This document shows positions 52,624 to 61,761 of a stretch of DNA of 64,000 bases, piece by piece. The notes under the pieces were generated by a model, which saw only the letters and a program-made list of their open reading frames with translations, was not told the DNA's origin and searched no databases. Source of the stretch: Bradyrhizobium sp. Lineage in GTDB: Bacteria > Pseudomonadota > Alphaproteobacteria > Rhizobiales > Xanthobacteraceae. The stretch lies in assembly GCF_004799445.1 (NCBI RefSeq), contig NZ_SSNA01000091.1, positions 42,858-106,857 on the forward strand. Reading direction: 5' to 3'. Numbering within the stretch: the stretch's first letter is position 1; each line of letters starts with the position of its first letter. Made by a program: the position numbers and the translations under genes.

Positions 52624-52822
52624 ATTAAGCGAAGAAGTTCCGGTGCCCCCCATCTTTAGCGCCCGGGGGAGGACGTCGTCGAAGGGGCGCAACCTAGATC
52701 CGAATCAAACAGTCGGTCCGCGATTTGGGCAATTCCAAGCCATCCCCAGGGCCCTTTCCCCGCAAAATGCCCGCCCAATCGGCCCCCAGCAAATCCTCTT
52801 ATTTCTACACTTTCGTCAGGAT

Positions 52823-55381
52823 CTAACTCTTTGCGACCGACAGAGCTCGGTAGAAAATTCGCTTGGTGATTTCCACGATCGCAAGATACGCCAATGTCGC
52901 GCCGATCAAGAAGGCGAAGAACAGCGGTGGGGGTGCCACGAATCCAAGCCACCTGCCGACGACGGGGAGCAACGGGAGAGCGATTGCGACAGCAATAACC
53001 CCAAGCGCCAGAGCGACGAGGAACAGATGCGGCGTGCTCCGAAAGAGCGGTCGTCGCGTCCGGATGGCGAAGACCACCAGAACCTGGGTCGTGATCGATT
53101 CGATGAACCAGCCTGTCTGGAACAGCATTTCGCCGGCGTTGAACAAATACAGCAGAACATAGAATGTAAGGAAATCGAACACCGAACTGACCGGCCCGAA
53201 CACCAGCATAAACCGTTCGATGAACTTGATGTTCCATTTTACCGGTCCGGCGATCGCCTCTTCATCGACCTGATCGAAAGGGATCGCAATCTCCGAGACG
53301 TCGTAGAGCAGGTTGTTGAGCAAAATCTGGATCGGGAGCATAGGCAAGAACGGCAGGATCAGCGCTGCTCCGGCCATGCTGAACATGTTGCCAAAATTCG
53401 AGCTTGAGCCCATTAGAACGTACTTGGAAACGTTCTGAACCGTACGGCGGCCACAAGCCACCGCTTCGCGCACGACGGAAAGGTCGTGCTCAAGCAGGAT
53501 CAGATCGGCCGCTGCGCGTGCGACATCGGCGGCGCCGTCGACCGATATTCCGACGTCAGCCGCGTGCAGCGCCGGGGCGTCATTGATGCCGTCCCCCATG
53601 AAACCAACGACATTGCCAAGGCGCTTCAGCGCCAGCAGGATCCGAAGCTTCTGCTGCGGGCTGACGCGGCAGAACAGGTTGATCCGCGGCAACTGCCCGA
53701 TCAGCGCCTCGTCCGAGAGGTTTGTCAGTGCGTCGCCCGTGAGTACCCCGGTGACCGGCACCCCAATCTCGCCGAAGACGTGGCGCGTCACCTGTTCGTT
53801 ATCGCCGGTCAGTACCTTCACGGAGACGCCTGCGGCGGCCATCGCCTGGATGGTGGCCCCGGCGCTGGCTTTCGGAGGATCCAGGAAAACCGCGAAGCCG
53901 GAAAAGACGAGATCGCTTTCATCGCTGATCGCGGCAGTCTGGTGGCTCGCATCGACGATGCGGCTGGCCACGCCCAGGGCGCGGAATCCCTGAGCACCGA
54001 GTCCATCGAGCGTGGCTTCGAAGGAGCGGCGTGTCTCAGGGTCGAGCGGAAGCACCTTGCCATCCGCGTCCTCGTATCGCCGCGACAGCCGCAAGAGATC
54101 CTCCGGGGCCCCCTTGACGATCAAACGGCGCTCGGCGCCGTGCTCGACCAGGACCGAGACGCGTCGTCGTTCAAAATCGAACGGCACCTCGTCGATTTTT
54201 TTCCATCCGGTCATATCGAACGGATGGGAGGAAAGGATTGCCTGATCGAGCGGACTCTTCATCCCGGTCTCGAACTGGCTATTGATATAAGCGTTGGCAT
54301 ATACGGCCCGGCTCTCGGCGCCGCGCCCGTCGATGGCGCGCATCAGCTTGATGGTGGCTTCCGTCAGCGTTCCGGTCTTGTCGGTGCACAGCACGTTCAT
54401 CGCACCGAGATCGTGAATTGCAGTCAGACGCTTCACGATTACCTTTCGCTTGGACAGCTCCAATGCCGACCTGGCAAGCGTGACGGTCACGATCATCGGC
54501 AGCAGCTCAGGTGTCAGTCCGACGGCCAGCGCCAGCGCGAACATCAGCGACTCCAGCACTGGTCGGTGAAATGAGATATTTACCACCAGCACGAAGAGCA
54601 CCATCAACACCGTGAGGCGCATGATCAGCAGGCCAAAGCGACGAATGCCGACCGCAAAATCGGTGGCCGGCGGCTTTTCGGCCAAGCTCGTCGCAAGACG
54701 GCCGAGCGCCGACTTCCCGCCTGTTCGGCAAACAACGATAGTCGCGGTGCCGCTAATGACGGAGGTGCCGGCGAATACGGCATTCGACGCTCCGGCGGCG
54801 CTTTCGCCACCTGAAGGGGCATCGTTGGCGTGCTTCTCGGCAGGATAAGGCTCTCCGGTCAGGAGCGCCTGGTTGATGAAAAGGTCGCGGCTTTCGAGCA
54901 GTCGCGAATCGGCCGGCACGAGATCACCGGCGATCAACTCGACAATGTCACCTGGCACAAGCTGATCGATTGGTACCGAGATGCTCGCGCCGTTGCGTCG
55001 CACGGTGGCCTGTACCGCCACCAATCGGCGCAGCGCCTCAACCGCGTTTTGAGCCCGGACTTCCTGGACGAAATCAATCGTCATGCTCATCATGACGATG
55101 GTTACGACGATTGCGAAGCTCGAGACGTCGCCTGTCAACGCCGACAACCCGCTCGCCACGAGCAGAATGATAACCAGCGGGTTGCGGAAGCGGGAAAGAA
55201 ATTGCAGCCAGAGCGGCGATCGCTTGACGACGGCGGCGTCGTTGGGTCCGAATCTTTTCAACCGCGACTGGACTTCTGTGGCATCAAGGCCCGCAGCGGT
55301 CGCTGCGAGGCGCGCCAGAATCCGGTCAAGCGGCTCCTTCCAGATTTCTTCCGCGCCGAGTTCATCAATTGCCGGGTCCAT
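52823..55381 (-). CDS. mgtA: Magnesium-translocating P-type ATPase (MgtA/MgtB type)
   Basis: An 852-residue P-type ATPase. LLTGEPYPAEK is the actuator-domain TGE motif, CTDKTGTLTEATIKLMRA holds the phosphorylated Asp, and TGDGINDAPALHAADVGISV the hinge. The membrane helix GSSSNFGNMFSMAGAALILP and PIQILLNNLLYDVSEIAIPF are specific to type IIIB Mg2+ importers. It pulls Mg2+ into the cytoplasm at ATP expense. GAGGTATG precedes the ATG. It is divergent from the PEP synthase gene across a FixK-type box. No MgtC-like gene or obvious Mg-sensing leader is seen in the 118-base intergenic region. Confidence 0.93.
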   Translation of the reverse strand: MDPAIDELGAEEIWKEPLDRILARLAATAAGLDATEVQSRLKRFGPNDAAVVKRSPLWLQFLSRFRNPLVIILLVASGLSALTGDVSSFAIVVTIVMMSMTIDFVQEVRAQNAVEALRRLVAVQATVRRNGASISVPIDQLVPGDIVELIAGDLVPADSRLLESRDLFINQALLTGEPYPAEKHANDAPSGGESAAGASNAVFAGTSVISGTATIVVCRTGGKSALGRLATSLAEKPPATDFAVGIRRFGLLIMRLTVLMVLFVLVVNISFHRPVLESLMFALALAVGLTPELLPMIVTVTLARSALELSKRKVIVKRLTAIHDLGAMNVLCTDKTGTLTEATIKLMRAIDGRGAESRAVYANAYINSQFETGMKSPLDQAILSSHPFDMTGWKKIDEVPFDFERRRVSVLVEHGAERRLIVKGAPEDLLRLSRRYEDADGKVLPLDPETRRSFEATLDGLGAQGFRALGVASRIVDASHQTAAISDESDLVFSGFAVFLDPPKASAGATIQAMAAAGVSVKVLTGDNEQVTRHVFGEIGVPVTGVLTGDALTNLSDEALIGQLPRINLFCRVSPQQKLRILLALKRLGNVVGFMGDGINDAPALHAADVGISVDGAADVARAAADLILLEHDLSVVREAVACGRRTVQNVSKYVLMGSSSNFGNMFSMAGAALILPFLPMLPIQILLNNLLYDVSEIAIPFDQVDEEAIAGPVKWNIKFIERFMLVFGPVSSVFDFLTFYVLLYLFNAGEMLFQTGWFIESITTQVLVVFAIRTRRPLFRSTPHLFLVALALGVIAVAIALPLLPVVGRWLGFVAPPPLFFAFLIGATLAYLAIVEITKRIFYRALSVAKS

Positions 55382-55450
55382 TGCGCATACCTCGACGTTT
55401 CGGGGCTCGAAAACGCCCTACAAATCTTTCCCTAGCGGAGCACAGGAGAC

Positions 55451-55464
55451 TTGACCTTCGTCAA
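55451..55464. promoter_or_regulatory. FixK/FNR-type box between mgtA and ppsA
   Basis: TTGACCTTCGTCAA is a symmetric TTGAC-N4-GTCAA palindrome. Class II spacing gives a minus start near 55416 (35 bases before mgtA) and a plus start at about 55499, which coincides with the ATG of ppsA. Confidence 0.68.
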
Positions 55465-55499
55465 TACGGGGCAAAATTCGACGTGATTTATATTTGCCT

Positions 55500-57911
55500 A
55501 TGGCGAAATATATCAGGTCTTTCCTCCAAATCGGACTGCACGACGTCGGGCTTGTCGGCGGCAAGACCGCATCGCTTGGCGAGCTGTATTCAGCTCTCGC
55601 GTCCGAAGGGGTTGCTGTCCCCAATGGCTTTGCGGTCACGGCGGACGCCTATCGTGATGCACTGATGCAGCCCGGCATTGCGGAAGAGCTTCATCGGCTT
55701 CTCGACGGTCTCGACAAGCGCAAGATCAAGCAGCTTGCGGCCACAGCCGCCAAAGCTCGCGAAGTCGTCTACAAGGCGATGGATACCGAACCTCTTCGCG
55801 AACAGATCGTGGAGGCGTATCGGCAGCTCGAACGAGAGTTCGGAGCCGGCTTCGCGGTTGCCGTACGCAGTTCTGCAACGGCAGAAGATCTGCCGACGGC
55901 GAGTTTTGCGGGCCAGCATGAGAGCTTCCTCAACGTGCGTGGCGCAAAGGATTTGTTCGAAGCCTGCCGGCGATGCTTCGCTTCCATCTTCACGGATCGC
56001 GCCATTTCCTACCGCATCGACAATGGGTTCGATCACTTCAAGGTCGCGCTCTCCGTCGCCGTGATGAAGATGGTCCGTTCCGATCTTGCGGCCAGTGGCG
56101 TCGCCTTCACGCTCGATACCGAATCTGGATTTCGCGACGTGGTTTTCGTCACGGGCTGTTACGGACTTGGCGAAACCATCGTCCAGGGACAGGTCGACCC
56201 TGACGAATTCTACGTTCACAAGCCGACCCTGAAGGAGGGGTTTCGCTGTGTGCTGCGGCGCCGGCTGGGCGGCAAACAAATACGCATGGTTTACGGTAAG
56301 GGCAGCGGCAACCGCGCGACCCTCACCCGGACAGTGTCGAGCGCCGAGAGAGAGAGGTTCTGCATTTCCGATACGGAAGTACTGAGCCTTGCGGAAATGG
56401 CCGTGCGGATTGAGGAACACTATTCGAAAAACGCCGGCATTGCCATGCCGATGGACATCGAATGGGCAAAAGATGGTTCCGACGGCAAGCTTTATATCAT
56501 TCAAGCGCGACCCGAGACGGTGGCCTCGCAGCGCTCGCCTGATGTCTTCGAGACGTATACTCTCAAGGGACATGGGCCCCTCATCGTCACCGGTCGCGCG
56601 GTGGGGGAAAAGATCGCTTCCGGGCGTACGCGCCGCATTGCGACCGCGCGCGATCTCGCAACCTTCAGGCCGGGCGAGATTCTGGTCGCGCCGGCCACCA
56701 GTCCGGACTGGGAACCGGTCATGAAGATCGCTGCCGGCGTCATCACCGACAAGGGCGGCCGGACCTGCCATGCGGCCATTGTGGCTCGGGAACTGGGCAT
56801 TCCCGCCGTCGTGGGCGCAACCCACGCGACAGAAAAACTCAAGACCGGGACAAATGTCACGATCTCCTGCGCCGAAGGCGATATTGGCAGCGTCTATCAG
56901 GGAACGGTTGCCTTCGACGTCACGCGAACGCCGGTGAGCGAGCTCAGACAGCCGCGTACCGCGATCATGGTCAATGTCGGCACCCCCGAAATGGCCTTCC
57001 GGGTCGCCATGCAGCCGCAAGCCGGGGTCGGCCTCGCGCGCATGGAATTCATCATCAGCGAGCATATCGGCGTGCATCCGATGGCGCTTCTCAAACCGAA
57101 AGAGATCGCATCGGCCAAGGCAAGGGCGGCGATTGCTCGTCTCGTCAGAGCCTATGAAAGTCCATCCGATTTCTTCATCGAGAGGCTGGCGGAAGGCGTC
57201 GGCACGATTGCCGCAGCGTTCTATCCCAAGCCGGTCATTGTTCGGCTCTCCGACTTTAAGACCAACGAATACGCCAGCCTGCTCGGCGGCGAGGCGTTCG
57301 AGCCGAAGGAACAGAATCCGATGCTGGGATTCCGGGGGGCCTCCCGTTACAGCCACCCTGCTTACGCCGAGGGATTCGCGCTGGAGTGTGCGGCGCTCCG
57401 CCGGGTACGCGAGAAAATGGGTCTTTCCAATTTGCGCATCATGGTGCCGTTCTGCCGAACCGTCGAGGAAGGGCGACGTGTCATCGCGACGATGGCCTCC
57501 AATGGGCTCAAGCGCGGCGATGGTGGACTTGAGATTTACGTGATGTGCGAGATTCCGAACAATGTCATTCAGATCGATGCGTTTTCGGAGCTGTTCGACG
57601 GCTTTTCGATTGGCTCAAACGATCTCACCCAGCTTACGCTGGGAGTCGACCGGGATTCCGACATTGTCGCCTTCGATTTTGATGAACGTGATCCGGGAAT
57701 GCTGGAAATGTTCAGGCAGGCGGTGGTCGGCGCCAAGCGCAACGGACGTCACGTTGGGATTTGCGGAGAAGCGCCCGCGAATTACCCGGAGATTGCGCGC
57801 TACCTGACCCAGCTTGGCATCGATTCGATCAGCGTCAATCCGGCAAGCGTGTTTCGCACCATGGCTGCGGTTCTCGAGGCAGAAACCAGCTTGGCGAAAA
57901 TCAAGGTGTAG
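55500..57911 (+). CDS. ppsA: Phosphoenolpyruvate synthase
   Basis: An 803-residue enzyme with the three domains in order: ATP-binding (DVGLVGGKTASLGELYSALA; AVAVRSSATAEDLPTASFAG), phosphohistidine swivel domain (TDKGGRTCHAAIVARELGIP, His about 423) and the PEP/pyruvate TIM barrel (FSIGSNDLTQLTLGVDRD; GICGEAPANYPEIAR with the catalytic Cys near 753). It converts pyruvate and ATP to PEP, AMP and phosphate. No ribosome site is visible before the ATG at 55500, and the predicted start of transcription falls at the same place, so a leaderless message is possible. Next to genes for beta-glucosidase, glucokinase and phosphofructokinase. Confidence 0.93.
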   Translation: MAKYIRSFLQIGLHDVGLVGGKTASLGELYSALASEGVAVPNGFAVTADAYRDALMQPGIAEELHRLLDGLDKRKIKQLAATAAKAREVVYKAMDTEPLREQIVEAYRQLEREFGAGFAVAVRSSATAEDLPTASFAGQHESFLNVRGAKDLFEACRRCFASIFTDRAISYRIDNGFDHFKVALSVAVMKMVRSDLAASGVAFTLDTESGFRDVVFVTGCYGLGETIVQGQVDPDEFYVHKPTLKEGFRCVLRRRLGGKQIRMVYGKGSGNRATLTRTVSSAERERFCISDTEVLSLAEMAVRIEEHYSKNAGIAMPMDIEWAKDGSDGKLYIIQARPETVASQRSPDVFETYTLKGHGPLIVTGRAVGEKIASGRTRRIATARDLATFRPGEILVAPATSPDWEPVMKIAAGVITDKGGRTCHAAIVARELGIPAVVGATHATEKLKTGTNVTISCAEGDIGSVYQGTVAFDVTRTPVSELRQPRTAIMVNVGTPEMAFRVAMQPQAGVGLARMEFIISEHIGVHPMALLKPKEIASAKARAAIARLVRAYESPSDFFIERLAEGVGTIAAAFYPKPVIVRLSDFKTNEYASLLGGEAFEPKEQNPMLGFRGASRYSHPAYAEGFALECAALRRVREKMGLSNLRIMVPFCRTVEEGRRVIATMASNGLKRGDGGLEIYVMCEIPNNVIQIDAFSELFDGFSIGSNDLTQLTLGVDRDSDIVAFDFDERDPGMLEMFRQAVVGAKRNGRHVGICGEAPANYPEIARYLTQLGIDSISVNPASVFRTMAAVLEAETSLAKIKV

Positions 57912-57918
57912 CGAGCCG

Positions 57919-59280
57919 CTACGCGGCGGTGACGGCTTTTTCGTGAATTTGCTCCGCCGCGGCATTGATCCTGGTCATCGTCTCGGTCAGCTCCTCATAG
58001 ACCTCGTCGTTGATCGTCACCGTGCCGAAATTCGAATTTTCGCCGTCGAAGCGTCCTTCAGCCGGCTGATCGGCGTGCTCGAACCAGTGATAGCCAACCA
58101 CGGCCGGTTTCCTCAGGGCTGCAGTGACGTAGCGTTCGAAGCATTTGGCGCGCTCGATCTGGCTCGCCATCCGCGGTCCGGCGCCGCTTGTGTTTGGCAG
58201 GCCGGAATCGTCGCCGCGAAAGGAAAATTCGGAAATCAGGCACGGTTTGCCGCCTGCTGCATAAGCGTCGATAGCTGCACTTGCGTCGGAGTCGTAACAA
58301 TTGAACGAGACCACATCGAGGTAGCGGCCGGCTGCGGCAATCACCCTTGAATGCGGCTGATACCCGAACCGGGAGCCGATCACGAGATGATTGGGATCGA
58401 CAGCCTTGATGGCAGAGACGCACAGATCAAAATATTGTTCGGCGACAACCGCGACAAAGGCATCGCAATCCGCGAAAAATGCCGCTCGCGTGGGATTGGC
58501 GAGGTTAACTTTGGTTTCAAGCGCGTCGTTTGGACCACCGGGCGGCATTCTAAAGAACGGCGCCTCGACATGTCTGATGTTGCCGAATTCCTCCCATGAT
58601 CGCGCCGGCGTGCGCCAGACCGCGTTGAATTGGGAAAATTCCCGATAGCGCTCCTCCAACCTAATGATGGCCGCGACGCGGCCAGGGCGGTGAGCAGGCA
58701 GGTTCAGAAACAGCGTCAGCAGCTCGTCGGCCCCTCGCCAATCCGGCGACCAGTACAGTTCGTTGTCGATAAACGTGCCGAGTAATCCGGCCTCGTTGCG
58801 CCGCTTCGTGCAACGATTTTTCGCACTTGCGCGGATGTGACCCAGAAACGCGGGATCAAAGACATCGGGAAAGATTTCGTCGCGCCGGTGCAGCCGGAAA
58901 GAGGCACCAAGCGCGGCGGTGGGAGTGGTCGCAAGCGGCGACGATCCAGCATTGGCGACGAGTTCATCAGACCAGCAGCCGAGCGTGTTGAATTTCCAGC
59001 TCGCCAGCCGGTTTGCCACCGTCGCGCGCCAGACGTACTGGCTACCGTATTTTTCCCGGCAGGTGTCGGCGTACGGCACGCGATCGGTATTTCCGACGTG
59101 GTCCTGGTCGAAGCGGACCGTGTTCACGCCCTTGGACAAAAAGCGGCCACCGTCAGGATCAACAAGCCAGAACACGCCGTCGTGCTCGTCAACACGAAAA
59201 AAGCCGCTTCCGCGGAAACGGTCATCGACAATTCCTCCCCATTTGGTTCTTTGCAATCGGATACCCCAACGGCATGGCAA
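57919..59280 (-). CDS. Putative agarase-like/clan GH-A glycoside hydrolase
   Basis: Up to 453 residues. GFFRVDEHDGVFWLVDPDGG then RFLSKGVNTVRFDQD is the N-terminal signature of agarase-like proteins; FIDNELYW (about 170) and CLISEFSFRG (about 348) place the two candidate catalytic glutamates on TIM-barrel strands, and VGYHWFEHADQPAEGRF ends the barrel. No signal peptide is seen. The start is uncertain: the longest frame begins at a TTG (59280) with no ribosome site, whereas a strong GGGGAGG-ATG pair at 59225 is out of frame until a T6 run at 59202-59197. It converges with ppsA 7 bases away and is divergent from the GH1 operon. Confidence 0.72.
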   Translation of the reverse strand: MPCRWGIRLQRTKWGGIVDDRFRGSGFFRVDEHDGVFWLVDPDGGRFLSKGVNTVRFDQDHVGNTDRVPYADTCREKYGSQYVWRATVANRLASWKFNTLGCWSDELVANAGSSPLATTPTAALGASFRLHRRDEIFPDVFDPAFLGHIRASAKNRCTKRRNEAGLLGTFIDNELYWSPDWRGADELLTLFLNLPAHRPGRVAAIIRLEERYREFSQFNAVWRTPARSWEEFGNIRHVEAPFFRMPPGGPNDALETKVNLANPTRAAFFADCDAFVAVVAEQYFDLCVSAIKAVDPNHLVIGSRFGYQPHSRVIAAAGRYLDVVSFNCYDSDASAAIDAYAAGGKPCLISEFSFRGDDSGLPNTSGAGPRMASQIERAKCFERYVTAALRKPAVVGYHWFEHADQPAEGRFDGENSNFGTVTINDEVYEELTETMTRINAAAEQIHEKAVTAA

Positions 59281-59316
59281 TGATGGCTATCTATCGCACC
59301 GGCCGTTCAGGGATCC

Positions 59317-59330
59317 TTGATGTATCTCAA
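59317..59330. promoter_or_regulatory. FixK/FNR-type box upstream of the GH1-glk-pfkB operon
   Basis: TTGATGTATCTCAA has a perfect left half and CTCAA on the right. Class II spacing predicts a plus start near 59365, 34 bases before the GTG of the beta-glucosidase gene, and a minus start near 59282 at the head of the agarase-like gene. Confidence 0.66.
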
Positions 59331-59398
59331 GATCGTTGCGCCGCCGGCCGGCCTACTAGTATGGCGCCCCGCACTCTGCTCGGGCGGAAGGGTAAGCC

Positions 59399-60781
59399 GT
59401 GAATTCGACCAGAAATTCGGCCGACGATCAGTCGAGGCGGTTTATGCCGGGATTGGAGCTGCCTTCCACCGCCGGCCTGCGCCCAGATTTCATCTGGGGC
59501 GTCTCCACCTCAAGTTTCCAGATTGAAGGCGCAACAAAGGAAGACGGTCGAGGGCCCAGTGTCTGGGACGTCTACTGTCAAAACGGTGAGGTAAAGAACC
59601 ATGATACCGGCGATGTAGCGTGCGACCACTACCATCGCTACCGGGAGGACGTCGCCCTGACGAAACGGCTGGGCGTTCAGGCCTATCGGTTCTCGGTGGC
59701 CTGGCCACGCGTGCTGCCGCTGGGGCAAGGTTCCGCAAACGAACCGGGCCTCGCATTCTACGACCGGCTGGTCGATGAGCTGCTGGCCGCCGGCATCGAA
59801 CCATGGCTGTGCCTGTATCATTGGGACCTGCCGCAGGCTCTCGAGGATCTTGGCGGCTGGATGAATCGGGAATCGGCGGCATGGTTTGCCGACTATACGC
59901 GGCTGATTGCCGTGCGTTTCGGAGATCGCGTCAAGCGCTTCGCGACATTCAACGAGCCGTCGATATTCAGCCTGTTCGGCCGTCCACTGGGCAAGCGGGA
60001 TCAAAGCAGCGAAGGCAATCTCCACCGCACGATACATCATGTGAACCTCGCGCACGGCGTAGCCGTGGATGTGCTTCGCGAAAGGGTCCCCGGGGCGTCG
60101 ATCGGATGTATTCACAATTATCAGCCCTGCTGGCCGTCCAGTGAGAACGAGGCCGATGCAGCGGCGGCCGCGCGCCTGGATGCCTACTGGAACAAGGCGT
60201 TCCCCGACTCGCAATGTCGCGGCGAGTATCCGTCGCTCATTCGGCCTGCGATCGAACCGTACATCCAACTGGGCGACATGGCACGTATTGGTCGTCCGAT
60301 CGACTGGTTCGGCCTCAATCACTACAGCCCGGTCTACGTAAAGGCGCAGCCAAATTCGATGCTGGGGTTTGACTTCGGTGCCAAACCGGCCGGCGTTCCA
60401 CTGACGCCGATCGAATGGCCGATCAATCCGGGCGCCTTCGCTGAAACCCTGCTGAAAGTCCATTCGAGCTACGGCTTGCCCATTTACGTTCTCGAAAACG
60501 GATATGGCAATTTTGACGTGCCCGACGAGACGGGAGCCGTGATCGACACCAAGCGGATTGAGTTTCTGCGGGCCTATATCGGGGCGATGAATGCAGCCGC
60601 GTCTAACGGCGTCGATGTACGCGGCTATTTCATCTGGTCGCTGCTCGACAATTTCGAATGGGATTCGGGATACAGCATTCGTTTCGGCCTGACCTACGTC
60701 GACTATCCGTCGTTACGTCGGATTCCGAAATCATCGTTCCGTTGGTACGCGGATTTGATCAAGGCAGCAGGACAGCTATGA
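59399..60781 (+). CDS. Beta-glucosidase, glycoside hydrolase family 1
   Basis: A 460-residue GH1 enzyme. DFIWGVSTSSFQIEGATKED at the N-terminus, LYHWDLPQALEDLGGWMNRE, RFATFNEPSIFSLFG with the acid/base Glu (about 186), and LPIYVLENGYGNFD with the nucleophile Glu (about 366). WSLLDNFEWDSGYSIRFGLT and the tail complete the family pattern. Retaining hydrolysis of beta-glucosides releases glucose; no signal peptide, so the substrate must enter the cell. Start is GTG at 59399 with GGAAGGG upstream. The gene overlaps glucokinase by four bases. Confidence 0.93.
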   Translation: MNSTRNSADDQSRRFMPGLELPSTAGLRPDFIWGVSTSSFQIEGATKEDGRGPSVWDVYCQNGEVKNHDTGDVACDHYHRYREDVALTKRLGVQAYRFSVAWPRVLPLGQGSANEPGLAFYDRLVDELLAAGIEPWLCLYHWDLPQALEDLGGWMNRESAAWFADYTRLIAVRFGDRVKRFATFNEPSIFSLFGRPLGKRDQSSEGNLHRTIHHVNLAHGVAVDVLRERVPGASIGCIHNYQPCWPSSENEADAAAAARLDAYWNKAFPDSQCRGEYPSLIRPAIEPYIQLGDMARIGRPIDWFGLNHYSPVYVKAQPNSMLGFDFGAKPAGVPLTPIEWPINPGAFAETLLKVHSSYGLPIYVLENGYGNFDVPDETGAVIDTKRIEFLRAYIGAMNAAASNGVDVRGYFIWSLLDNFEWDSGYSIRFGLTYVDYPSLRRIPKSSFRWYADLIKAAGQL

Positions 60782-61761
60782 ACGCAGCCTCCTCAAGGCC
60801 AGCCATTCGGAAGGTGTTGCTTGCGGACATCGGCGGGACCAATGCACGCTTCGCGCTACTGGTTGACGGAACTCTGGGCACAATTGTCCATGTGGCCGTC
60901 AGCGACTATGGCAGCTTCCGCCAGGCGCTCGACAAGTGTCTTGGCCATTTGCCGGAAGCGGGAACGATCCAAGCCGCAATTCTTGCTGTTTCGGGCCCAG
61001 TCCAGAACGGCCGCTGTGCCCTTACGAACAATCCCTGGGTGATCGACGCGGCCGACTTGCGCGCTGCCTACGGATTTTCCACCGTGCGTCTCATCAATGA
61101 TTTCGAAGCGGTGGCGTGGGCCCTGCCCCGCCTCTCGCATGACAAGCTCCTCCAGGTGGGCGGCGGGCAACGGGTCGTGGGCGCGCCTCTCGCGGCACTC
61201 GGCCCCGGTACAGGCCTTGGAATGGCCTTCAGCATACCGCACGCAACCGGTCACCTCGTGTTTCCGAGCGAGGGCGGCCATTCGACACTGGCTGGCACCT
61301 CGTTACGGGAGGATGCTGTGATCGGCTGTCTGCGGCAGCGATTTGGACATGTCTCGGCAGAACGCGTTCTTTCGGGCAATGGGCTGGAAAATCTTCACGA
61401 AGCTGTCGCTGCCATGGACCGTGTGACGCTGCCAAGGCGCCCTGCTGCCGAGATCACCCGGGCCGCAATCGAGGGTACCTGTCCGACGAGCCGCGCTGCG
61501 GTGGACATGTTTTGCGCGATGCTTGGGACTGTCGCTGGCAATCTCGCGCTCACGCTCGGTGCGAGGGGCGGCGTTTTTGTCGGTGGAGGCATTCTGCGTC
61601 ACATGCCCGAATATTTTGCCTGCTCCTCGTTTCGGGCGCGTTTTGAGGACAAAGGCCGGTTCAGCAAATACCTCGAACCAATTCCGGCCTTTCTCATCCT
61701 GGACGAGGACGCCGCTTTCGTGGGCTTGCGGGCTTTGGCGGAGGTCGACGGCATTGGCTGA
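60778..61761 (+). CDS. glk: Glucokinase (Glk, PF02685 type)
   Basis: A 327-residue kinase. KVLLADIGGTNARFALLVDG is the N-terminal phosphate loop, AVSGPVQNGRCALTNNPWVI and LINDFEAVAWALPRLSHDKL the sugar-binding region, ALGPGTGLGMAFSIPHATGH the second phosphate motif, and VFPSEGGHS the E.GH segment. It phosphorylates the glucose set free by the preceding beta-glucosidase. The ATG overlaps the upstream stop (ATGA), and the 3' end overlaps the pfkB start by eight bases. Confidence 0.93.
   Translation: MNAASSRPAIRKVLLADIGGTNARFALLVDGTLGTIVHVAVSDYGSFRQALDKCLGHLPEAGTIQAAILAVSGPVQNGRCALTNNPWVIDAADLRAAYGFSTVRLINDFEAVAWALPRLSHDKLLQVGGGQRVVGAPLAALGPGTGLGMAFSIPHATGHLVFPSEGGHSTLAGTSLREDAVIGCLRQRFGHVSAERVLSGNGLENLHEAVAAMDRVTLPRRPAAEITRAAIEGTCPTSRAAVDMFCAMLGTVAGNLALTLGARGGVFVGGGILRHMPEYFACSSFRARFEDKGRFSKYLEPIPAFLILDEDAAFVGLRALAEVDGIG

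Noticed and set aside
55590..57356. 588-residue open frame antisense to ppsA
   Set aside because: High-GC shadow of the PEP synthase gene; no family sequence, low-complexity Arg/His/Gly composition.
57964..57977. TTGATCCTGGTCAT, near-match to a FixK/FNR box
   Set aside because: Lies inside the coding sequence of the agarase-like gene and lacks the final AA; no promoter context.
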